From positions 434,001 through 498,000 of the forward strand of contig NZ_PYWL01000001.1 in the NCBI RefSeq assembly GCF_003049525.1: 64,000 bases of DNA, written 5' to 3'. The DNA is from Lysinibacillus fusiformis. GTDB lineage: Bacteria; Bacillota; Bacilli; Bacillales_A; Planococcaceae. The position numbers and the translations under genes were made by a program. The notes under the pieces are model-generated. The model saw only the letters and a list, made by a program, of their open reading frames with translations. It did no database searches and was not told the DNA's origin. How positions within the stretch are numbered: the stretch's first letter is position 1; each line of letters starts with the position of its first letter. Positions 7,417-14,538 of the stretch are shown piece after piece.

Positions 7417-10400
7417 GTGAAAGGTTTAGTTAATTTCGTATTGAAAAACAAATTGGCAGTGTGGTTATTAACAATTATCATCACTGTCTCTGGTATTTAT
7501 TCCGGTACAAGAATGAAAATGGAATCTATACCTGATATCTCAATCCCATACTTAATTGTCATGGGCGTATATCCTGGTGCAACGCCTGAACAAGTCATGA
7601 ATGATCTTTCCATCCCATTCGAGAAATCTATAGAAAGTTTAGAAGATGTGAAGGCAGTTTACTCAACATCCTCTTCCAACGTAGCACAAGTGCAAGTTGA
7701 ATACGACTATGGCATTGATATGGATGAAAAAAAGCGTCAGTTAGAAGCAGCTTTAGATAATTTAAAATTACCTGAAGGTGCCCAGGAGCCAACTATTATG
7801 GCCATCAGCATGAATATGATGCCAGTAGTAGCTCTATCCGTAAGTAGTTCTAAGGAAGATATTGTCGATCTTACGTCTACAGTAGAAGATGTTTTACTTC
7901 CTAAAATTGAAAAAATTGATGGTGTTGCCTCTGCAACCATTACAGGTCAGCATATTGAACAAGTATCATTTATATATGATGAAGAAAAAATGGCCGCATT
8001 AGGTTTAACAGAGGAATCAGTCAAGCAAATGATTCAAGCAAGCGATATGTCATTGTCACTTGGATTATATCAATTTACTGTTGGCGAACAAGCAGTTTCC
8101 GTAGACGGTAAAGTACAATCCGTAGATGAACTAAAAGATTTATTAATTCCAGTCACACCTTCAGCAACAAATCCTTCACCATTTGTTCGTCTAGGTGATA
8201 TTGCAAAGATTGAAGTAGAAGGTAAAGTACAATCTGTGTCCCGCACAAACGGTCAAGATGCTATTGCAATTCAAATCGTTAAGGGTCAAGATGCTAACAC
8301 TGTAACTGTTGTTAATGCCGTTAAAGACCTTATGAAAGATGAAGAAAAACGTTTAGATGGCCTAAACGTCGATATCTCTCTTGACCAAGGTGCCCCAATT
8401 GAAGATTCTGTCTTTACTATGATTGAAAAGGCAGTATTTGGTGGTGCAATTGCTGTATTAATTATCTTGTTATTCTTACGAGATTTCAAATCAACAATTA
8501 TTTCGATTGTTTCAATCCCAGTTTCAGTTTTCATGGCACTACTACTGCTAAACTGGATGGATATTACATTAAATATTATGACCCTTGGTGCGATTACCGT
8601 TGCCATCGGACGTGTTATCGATGACTCGATTGTAGTTGTTGAAAATATTTATCGACGTATCCATTTAAAACAAGAGAAATTAACAGGTCGAACATTAATT
8701 CGTGAAGCAACAATTGAAATGTTTAAACCGATTCTTTCGTCAACATTAGTGACAGTGGCTGTATTTGCTCCACTTATTTTTGTAGGTGGTATGGTTGGTG
8801 AATTATTCATGCCATTTGCACTGACAATGACGTTTGCATTAGGTGCATCATTATTAGTAGCAATTACTATTGTACCTGCATTATCTCATTTCTTATTCCG
8901 TAAAAAATTATACGGTGAGAAAAAAGAAAGCCAGCATAAAGAAGTTGGTAAACTAGCAACATGGTACAAAGGTGTTTTAGAAAAAGCTTTAAATCATAAA
9001 ATTATCACGTCTCTAATTGCCATTTTCTTACTTGTAGGTTCACTAGCGTTAACTCCTTTAATTGGATTTAGCTTTATGGGATCACAGGAAGAAAAAGTTA
9101 TGTACCTAACTTATACCCCTTCAACTGGTGAGCTTGCAGATGAAACTGCGGCTAATGTTGAAAAAGTAGAAAAAGAATTAATGAAACGTAAAGACATTGA
9201 TATTTTACAAGTTTCCATTACAGATGCGAACAATGTCGATCCATCAGCCATGATGATGGGCGGAGGCGCTGGCGGTGCTTTAATGTACCTAATCTTTGAT
9301 CCAGATATGAAAGACTTCCCTAAAGCACGTGAAGAAGTGGAAGACTATGTATTTAATATCGGTCAATCAGGAGAATGGAAATCTCAGAATTTCTCTTCAA
9401 TGTCTATGTCTTCAAACGAAGTAAGCTACACACTATACAGTGATGACTTAGATAAACTACGAGATGCTGTCAATCAAGTTGAAGGTGCTTTAAAAGATGT
9501 GGATGGCCTAGAAGATATTAAATCTGATAATGAAGATCCATATGTAGAAAATGTACTAAAAGTAGAACAGAAAAATGTCCTTCAATATGGTTTAACAACG
9601 GCTCAAATTGTGATGGCTTTAAATGCCAATACATCACAAGAAGTTTTAACAAAGGTGAAAAATGATGGAAAAGATATTGATGTCATTGTTCAGCGTGATG
9701 CTAAAGCAGCCGCGACTTCGCTTGATGATGTTTTAGCAACTGAAATTAAAACAGCATTAGGCACAACGATGACTATTGGTGAGCTAGTAGATGTTGAAGA
9801 AGGTACAACTCTTAACTCACTATCTCGTTCAAAAGGTGAATACTTCGCAACTGTATCCGGTACGATTATCGGCGATGATATTTCAAAAGCAACTTCTGCT
9901 GCCGATAAGAAAATTGATAAATTAGATTTACCAAAAGGTGTAACAACAGGTGTTGCTGGTGTTGCAGCAGATATGCAAGAAACATTCACGAAGCTGGGTG
10001 TTGCTATGCTAGCGGCAATAGCGATTGTATACTTCATTTTAGTTGTTACATTCGGTGAAGGTTTAGCTCCTTTCGCTATTCTCTTCTCACTTCCATTTGC
10101 CGTAATCGGTGCATTTGTTGGTTTATTCGTAACCGGTCAAACGATTTCTGTTTCTGTTATGATGGGTCTACTGATGTTAATCGGTATCGTCGTGACCAAC
10201 GCCATCGTATTAGTTGACCGTATTATTCATATGGAACATGATGGTCTAGCCATGCGTGAAGCTATTCTAGAAGCCGGTGCTACTCGTTTACGCCCGATTC
10301 TTATGACAGCCATTGCAACAATCGGTGCGATGGTTCCTATGGCACTGGGTTCTGGTGGTAGTGGATTAATATCAAAAGACTTAGCCATTACTGTAATTGG

Positions 10401-10506
10401 CGGTTTATTATCTTCCACTCTATTAACATTAGTTGTTGTACCAATTGTGTATGAAATGCTTTCAAAAATGTTAAAGAAAAATCGTAAAGATACGGAAGAA
10501 AATTAA
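7417..10506 (+). CDS. swrC: RND-family efflux pump, SwrC/AcrB type
   Basis: About 1029 residues, near the 1065 of B. subtilis SwrC (YerP). The N-terminal helix (about 10-30) is followed by a large extracellular loop, then helices 2-7. The helix-4 proton-relay motif GRVIDDSIVVVEN is seen, then the second half ends in a matching helix bundle. The family exports amphiphilic compounds using the proton gradient; SwrC protects B. subtilis from surfactin. The start is GTG at 7417, six bases after AGGT; GTG at 7411 is the alternative. The TetR neighbour and its operator imply inducible expression. The substrate here is inferred only by family. Confidence 0.85.
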   Translation: MKGLVNFVLKNKLAVWLLTIIITVSGIYSGTRMKMESIPDISIPYLIVMGVYPGATPEQVMNDLSIPFEKSIESLEDVKAVYSTSSSNVAQVQVEYDYGIDMDEKKRQLEAALDNLKLPEGAQEPTIMAISMNMMPVVALSVSSSKEDIVDLTSTVEDVLLPKIEKIDGVASATITGQHIEQVSFIYDEEKMAALGLTEESVKQMIQASDMSLSLGLYQFTVGEQAVSVDGKVQSVDELKDLLIPVTPSATNPSPFVRLGDIAKIEVEGKVQSVSRTNGQDAIAIQIVKGQDANTVTVVNAVKDLMKDEEKRLDGLNVDISLDQGAPIEDSVFTMIEKAVFGGAIAVLIILLFLRDFKSTIISIVSIPVSVFMALLLLNWMDITLNIMTLGAITVAIGRVIDDSIVVVENIYRRIHLKQEKLTGRTLIREATIEMFKPILSSTLVTVAVFAPLIFVGGMVGELFMPFALTMTFALGASLLVAITIVPALSHFLFRKKLYGEKKESQHKEVGKLATWYKGVLEKALNHKIITSLIAIFLLVGSLALTPLIGFSFMGSQEEKVMYLTYTPSTGELADETAANVEKVEKELMKRKDIDILQVSITDANNVDPSAMMMGGGAGGALMYLIFDPDMKDFPKAREEVEDYVFNIGQSGEWKSQNFSSMSMSSNEVSYTLYSDDLDKLRDAVNQVEGALKDVDGLEDIKSDNEDPYVENVLKVEQKNVLQYGLTTAQIVMALNANTSQEVLTKVKNDGKDIDVIVQRDAKAAATSLDDVLATEIKTALGTTMTIGELVDVEEGTTLNSLSRSKGEYFATVSGTIIGDDISKATSAADKKIDKLDLPKGVTTGVAGVAADMQETFTKLGVAMLAAIAIVYFILVVTFGEGLAPFAILFSLPFAVIGAFVGLFVTGQTISVSVMMGLLMLIGIVVTNAIVLVDRIIHMEHDGLAMREAILEAGATRLRPILMTAIATIGAMVPMALGSGGSGLISKDLAITVIGGLLSSTLLTLVVVPIVYEMLSKMLKKNRKDTEEN

Positions 10507-10509
10507 TAA

Positions 10510-10556
10510 AAAACAGCTACTCATGCGGTTTAATCACTTGAGTAGCTGTTTTATTA
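10510..10556 (+). terminator. Terminator of the RND gene
   Basis: 14-base-pair stem AAAACAGCTACTCA (10510-10523) with its complement at 10539-10552, then TTATTATT. It may also serve the convergent gene. Confidence 0.8.
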
Positions 10557-10557
10557 T

Positions 10558-12126
10558 TTATTGAACTTCTTTCACTACAAAAGCTTCCTTGCTTTCTATA
10601 CCTGTAGCAGATACAGCCGTAATGCCGTATGTATAGCTTTGCTTAGCAAGAGCTGACTTGTCCACAAATTGAGTGATGCCATCCTTATTATAAACAACAT
10701 CCATTATATTTTGAGGGTCATGGTAAGAACCTTCTTTATTCCCTTTAAAACGATAAATAACATACTTACGTGGCTGTGTTTCATTATCGTCAATAATTTC
10801 AACCTTACGACCTGCTGCTTCCTTTGTCACTTCTACATAAGTCGGCTTGTTCGGCACTGTGTCATCATTCCAAGTTGTTTCTGGAGTCAATGCCGTATAA
10901 TTATATAATTGTTGACTAACAATTGTTGCATAGCCTAATTTATTATTTTGAAAGCTTCTTAACGAGAAATGCATTTGCCCATCGGCTGCTACCTTTTCTG
11001 AACGATTTTCTAGTATTTGACTTGGCAATTCCATTTTATTTTTCCATGCAGCATCACTGTCATTACCAACTTTATAATCAGCCAGTCCAATGTATAGATG
11101 AACAGGGTGCGTTTTTGCATATGTTTGTACTTCGTGGCTCCACCAATTCAGCAATGTCCCATATTTCGCAACAGACAATGTTCTGGACCAATAAATTTGT
11201 GGGGTAATATAATCAATCGTGCCATTTTGAATCCACGTTCTGACGTCTGCATATAAATCATCGTAATTATTGACACCAGCTCGTGTGTCACTTCCTGTGT
11301 TATCCAATGATTTATTACGCCATACTCCAAATGGTGAAATACCAAATTGTACATATGGCTTTGTTTCTTTAATAGCTGTATAAAGATTTTCTACAAGCTT
11401 GTTCACATTATCTCTTCGCCAATCCTCCACTTTTTTAAAGGAAGCACCATATTTTTTATAAGCTGCTTGATCCGGGAAAACCTCATTAGCGATTTTGTAT
11501 GGATAAAAGTAATCATCCATATGAACGGCATCAACATCATAATTGGCTACTAGCTCACTTACTATTTCAACTAAATAGTCTTGCACCTCAGGTAAGCCAG
11601 GATTTAAGTAATATTGTTTGCCATATTTAACAACCCAGTTTGGATGTGTTCTAGCTACGTTGTCGGCAGCAAGGTCAGTTAGCTTTTGTCCAGACATTGT
11701 TACACGATAAGGATTCATCCAAGCATGCAATTCCATCCCTCGTTTATGTGACTCCTCTACTATTATCTCAAGAGGATCGTAACCGGGATTTGTACCTTGC
11801 TTTTTCCCTGTTATGTAGGACGACCATGGGGCTAGCTCAGACGCATACATTGCATCATTTGTTGGCCTTACTTGATAAATAACAGTATTGAATTTATTGG
11901 CTTTTAATTGATCCAATGTTTGGCGTGCCCAAGCCGTGTACTGCTCCTTCGTCATACCTGCTTTCATATCAAGATTAAGAACCGTTGAAATCCAGACAGC
12001 CCGCATTTCTCTTTTCGGCTGTGTCGTGCTTGCCTTCACTGTATTAGCTGGGATTGCGGATAGGCAAAACACCAAAATCATAGCGACTAAAGCAATAAGT
12101 TTCCATTTACTATTTTTCTTTCTCAT
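10558..12126 (-). CDS. Secreted family-10-like glycosyl hydrolase (DUF187/YngK type)
   Basis: 522 residues. The N-terminus has a positive stretch and hydrophobic core ending about residue 32 (IPANTVKAST), a typical Sec signal peptide. Residues about 38-345 match the GHL10/DUF187 family: REMRAVWISTVLNLD near the start, then HAWMNPYRV and VDAVHMDDYFYPY, and PQIYWSR later. The C-terminal 90 residues look like a fibronectin type III-like or Ig-like module. B. subtilis YngK has the same build and length. The family is related to TIM-barrel glycosidases and probably acts on cell-wall or extracellular glycans; the substrate is not known. Confidence 0.85.
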   Translation of the reverse strand: MRKKNSKWKLIALVAMILVFCLSAIPANTVKASTTQPKREMRAVWISTVLNLDMKAGMTKEQYTAWARQTLDQLKANKFNTVIYQVRPTNDAMYASELAPWSSYITGKKQGTNPGYDPLEIIVEESHKRGMELHAWMNPYRVTMSGQKLTDLAADNVARTHPNWVVKYGKQYYLNPGLPEVQDYLVEIVSELVANYDVDAVHMDDYFYPYKIANEVFPDQAAYKKYGASFKKVEDWRRDNVNKLVENLYTAIKETKPYVQFGISPFGVWRNKSLDNTGSDTRAGVNNYDDLYADVRTWIQNGTIDYITPQIYWSRTLSVAKYGTLLNWWSHEVQTYAKTHPVHLYIGLADYKVGNDSDAAWKNKMELPSQILENRSEKVAADGQMHFSLRSFQNNKLGYATIVSQQLYNYTALTPETTWNDDTVPNKPTYVEVTKEAAGRKVEIIDDNETQPRKYVIYRFKGNKEGSYHDPQNIMDVVYNKDGITQFVDKSALAKQSYTYGITAVSATGIESKEAFVVKEVQ

Positions 12127-12432
12127 ATTTCCTCCATTTGCTATTTTTCTATTTTAGTATATGATAAGTTCTCGCTATATGCACGTCCCCGAAGCAACTT
12201 CTTCACTTGGTGGTTCAAGTCATGTAATCTTAATTACTCCCATTAATTTATAAGAAGCATGAAACAAATTAATTCTTTTCCAAAATCTCGACTAGATACC
12301 CCCAAAATATGTATAATTATAATCCCCTCAAAAAATAGATGACCTATATATACATGATTATTCCAAGTTTATATAATCATTGTTACAATTTCCTTATTTT
12401 AAAATTCAAGCTAATTTTTGTTTGATTCTTTC
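12127..12432. other. AT-rich intergenic stretch with no gene seen
   Basis: About 300 bases between the divergent secreted hydrolase gene and the MFS leader. I see no frame with a ribosome binding site, no strong hairpin and no RNA family motif. It presumably holds the hydrolase promoter. Confidence 0.5.
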
Positions 12433-12462
12433 TTTACCCAGTCATGAACTGTATGCTACAAT
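12433..12462 (+). promoter_or_regulatory. Promoter of the macrolide-type leader and MFS gene
   Basis: Extended -10 TGCTACAAT (TACAAT at 12457-12462) with TTTACC at 12433-12438 as -35, spacer 18. The transcript would start near 12469 and include the whole leader. Confidence 0.65.
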
Positions 12463-12487
12463 CAACACAGCTTATATAGAACGGAGG

Positions 12488-12636
12488 GTATTCCAAATGA
12501 CAGCTTCAATTAGACTACGATTTCACATTACTAATTAAATATGCGTACACTTTGCCTGCTGTGCAAGGAAAATGGAATTAGGTCTAGTCTGTTTTAGGAA
12601 TACTGGAAAAGAGGGGCTTCTACTCCCCTCTTTTTT
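12488..12636 (+). promoter_or_regulatory. Attenuator region with competing hairpins and terminator
   Basis: The terminator is GAGGGG (12611-12616) with CCCCTC (12625-12630) and six T. Upstream segments can form one long hairpin that overlaps the leader coding sequence: GTATTCC (12488-12494) with GGAATAC (12597-12603), AGACTA (12512-12517) with TAGTCT (12585-12590), and CTAATT (12531-12536) with AATTAG (12576-12581). The RLR codons lie inside this structure, so a stalled ribosome would disrupt it. How that leads to readthrough is inference. Confidence 0.65.
12497..12538 (+). CDS. Leader peptide of the Arg-x-Arg macrolide-arrest class, 13 residues
   Basis: Reads MTASIRLRFHITN, with ribosome binding site ACGGAGGG nine bases before the ATG. 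It closely resembles the ErmD/ErmK leader (MTHSMRLRFPTLNQ) and the leaders of mef operons (MTAS..LRF). In that class the ribosome stalls at the R/K-x-R/K motif when a macrolide sits in the exit tunnel, and the stall changes folding of the RNA downstream. Here the motif is RLR (codons 12512-12520). The peptide is followed by a terminator hairpin and then a Mef-like pump gene, which fits transcription attenuation. The sequence similarity is direct; inducibility is inferred. Confidence 0.8.
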   Translation: MTASIRLRFHITN

Positions 12637-12688
12637 GTTGTCTTTTTACTTTCCACACAGGCACTACTGTTAGAAAGGGATGACGAAT

Positions 12689-13933
12689 TTGGAACATTGG
12701 AAACGTAACACAATACTTTTTTTAAGTAGTCAAACGATTTCACTTTTTGGCTCTGCTCTTGTACAATATGCCATTACATGGTATATCACGCTTACAACGC
12801 AATCAGGTAGCATGATGACCATTTCGATTATTTGTGGCTTTTTACCAACCTTCTTCTTAGCACCTATTGCTGGTGTCTGGGCAGATCGCTATAACCGAAA
12901 ATGGCTTATTATCTTGGCAGATGGCCTGATCGCCTTATCCACGCTCATTTTAGCTATTTTATTTTTAATCGGCTATGATGAGCTCTGGCTACTATTTGTT
13001 ATATCAGCGGTACGTGCAGTTGGTGCAGGTATTCAAACACCAGCGGTTGGCGCTATTTTACCGCAATTTGTACCTGAAGAGCATTTAATGAAAGTTAATG
13101 GTGCAAATAGTAGTATTCAAGCTTTTATTATGATTCTTGCACCTATGGCAAGTGGAGCATTATTAACGATGGCTTCAATCGAGTCTATTTTCTTTATTGA
13201 TGTTACGACGGCTGCTATTGCCATCGCTATCTTCTTAATATTTCTGCACATTCCTGCGCATGCAAAAGCTAATCAGCCACAAACAACAGGTTATTTTAGT
13301 GATATGAAACAAGGCTTCATCTACATTAAAGAGCATGCTTTCTTAAAACATCTATTCTTGTTCTTTGCCTTTTTCATGCTGCTTGCTGCACCTGCTGCCT
13401 TTTTAACACCTTTACAAGTTACCCGTAGCTTTGGTAATGATGTCTGGCGTTTGACTGCCATCGAGATGGCCTTTGCCATTGGGATGTTAATGGGTGGTAT
13501 TGCAATCGCAACATGGGGTGGCTTTAAAAATAAAGTGCATACGATGACATTATCTGCCTTATTATTTGGTCTTTGTACATTGGCTCTAGGAGTCATACCG
13601 TTTTTTTGGCTGTATCTTATGATCATGACCGTTACTGGAATAGCTATGCCAATCTTTAACACACCCGCAACGGTGTTATTACAAGAAAAAGTGGATAGTG
13701 ATTATATGGGAAGAGTATTTGGCATTCTCAGTATGATATCTACCTCTATGATGCCTTTAGGTATGCTAATCTTCGGTCCAATTGCAGATATTATTGCTAT
13801 CGAGTGGCTACTTATCGGTACAGGAATCCTCTTATTTATCCAAGGATTTTTCCTTTTGGGCAGTAAAGTCTTATTAAAAGCTGGCAGACCTACTGCTGAG
13901 CATATGGATGTTGAAACACTAGAAAAAAAGTGA
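12689..13933 (+). CDS. MFS efflux transporter of the Mef (macrolide efflux) type
   Basis: About 414-417 residues with twelve predicted membrane helices and the MFS motif A region AGVWADRYNRK after helix 2. The N-terminus (EHWKRNTILFLSSQTISLFGS) resembles Mef(A). Start: ATG at 12680 is only one base after AGAAAGG, while TTG at 12689 is ten bases after it and fits better; both are in frame. It is controlled by the attenuator upstream. Expected role: proton-driven export of macrolides or related ribosome-binding drugs. Close relatives with other substrates exist, so specificity rests mainly on the leader peptide. No terminator is obvious after the stop. Confidence 0.85.
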   Translation: MEHWKRNTILFLSSQTISLFGSALVQYAITWYITLTTQSGSMMTISIICGFLPTFFLAPIAGVWADRYNRKWLIILADGLIALSTLILAILFLIGYDELWLLFVISAVRAVGAGIQTPAVGAILPQFVPEEHLMKVNGANSSIQAFIMILAPMASGALLTMASIESIFFIDVTTAAIAIAIFLIFLHIPAHAKANQPQTTGYFSDMKQGFIYIKEHAFLKHLFLFFAFFMLLAAPAAFLTPLQVTRSFGNDVWRLTAIEMAFAIGMLMGGIAIATWGGFKNKVHTMTLSALLFGLCTLALGVIPFFWLYLMIMTVTGIAMPIFNTPATVLLQEKVDSDYMGRVFGILSMISTSMMPLGMLIFGPIADIIAIEWLLIGTGILLFIQGFFLLGSKVLLKAGRPTAEHMDVETLEKK

Positions 13934-14093
13934 AGACTTCGTATAAGAGATCATTGCTGTTGATAAAAAAATAATTAAAACTTAGCTTTTATATTTTAGA
14001 CGCTAAAAAGCCTGCTTTATGCAGGGCTCAGACTGTTGACAAAAGTCATCGAGAAGTTCAGTCTAGACGGCTTTTGTCATTTTTCCTTCTTTT
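13934..14093. other. Intergenic stretch with hairpins, possible IS end
   Basis: Contains GACAAAAG (14038-14045) with CTTTTGTC (14071-14078), and AGACTG (14030-14035) with CAGTCT (14060-14065), which cannot all pair at once. The position, just beyond a transposase C-terminal remnant, suggests it is the former end of that insertion sequence. No gene is seen. Confidence 0.4.
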
Positions 14094-14152
14094 TTATTTT
14101 TCAATATTTGGTAAATAACTGCCATTTTCAATATATTCTTCGAGCATAGTTG

Positions 14153-14248
14153 CTATTTCATGGCAGCAAATGTAAGCATCGCCTGCATGGACAATTTTTC
14201 AGGACCTCTTAAGGTTGTCCATCGCATACCATGCTTTTCCTGAATACG
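14153..14248 (-). pseudogene. IS1182-family transposase, C-terminal remnant
   Basis: Translating the minus strand from 14248 gives a fragment of about 31 residues containing GMRWTTLRGPEKLSMQ and MLTFAAMK before a TAG stop. This matches the conserved C-terminus of IS1182-type transposases (TTLRG..K...QAMLTFAAMN). The frame has no start and meets a stop just upstream near 14255, and the following GC-rich repeat begins at 14266. So almost all of the transposase is gone. Recognition is from memory of the family motif. Confidence 0.7.
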
Positions 14249-14265
14249 GAGTTTTTATGTAGAAG

Positions 14266-14390
14266 TTGATTGGAACGGAGGGCGGCGACTCCTGCGGGAA
14301 AAGCGGGAAAGTCGAGATCCTGGACTGAGCGCAGCGAGGGAAGCAGCTCGACCCCGCCCGCGGAAAGCGTCCGCCCGTAGTGGAAATCAA
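14266..14390. repeat. GC-rich, MITE-like dispersed repeat, 125 bp
   Basis: A sharply GC-rich island in AT-rich surroundings, bounded by TTGATT (14266-14271) and its complement AATCAA (14385-14390). It contains the blocks GGCGGCGACTCCTGCGGG, GAGCGCAGCGAGG and CCGCCCGCGGAAAGCG. From memory, this type of element recurs between genes in many Bacillaceae genomes. It could fold into a long imperfect hairpin on either strand. Only one copy is in this window, so dispersal cannot be shown here. Confidence 0.65.
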
Positions 14391-14419
14391 AGGCGTTACT
14401 TTATTTCATTGTAAAAGAA

Positions 14420-14464
14420 AAAAGACTGTAGGAAAACTCAAAAATCATTGAGTTTTCCTACAGT
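14420..14464 (-). terminator. Terminator of mprF
   Basis: Perfect 17-base-pair stem (14425-14441 with 14448-14464). On the minus strand it is followed by CTTTTTTCTTTT. It lies about 75 bases beyond the mprF stop. Confidence 0.8.
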
Positions 14465-14538
14465 TGAAAGCCCTGCTTTCTTGCTTCAATACCTGAATGA
14501 TATCTATTCACGTAAAAAAATTATTAAGTCTACATGAC

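Noticed and set aside
14038..14078. Terminator for the Mef-like gene
   Set aside because: The stem is short with a 25-base loop and lies over 100 bases after the stop; better explained as part of an insertion-sequence end.
14199..14390. Open frame on the minus strand across the GC-rich repeat
   Set aside because: It has no ribosome binding site and its composition is that of the repeat; it is a chance frame.
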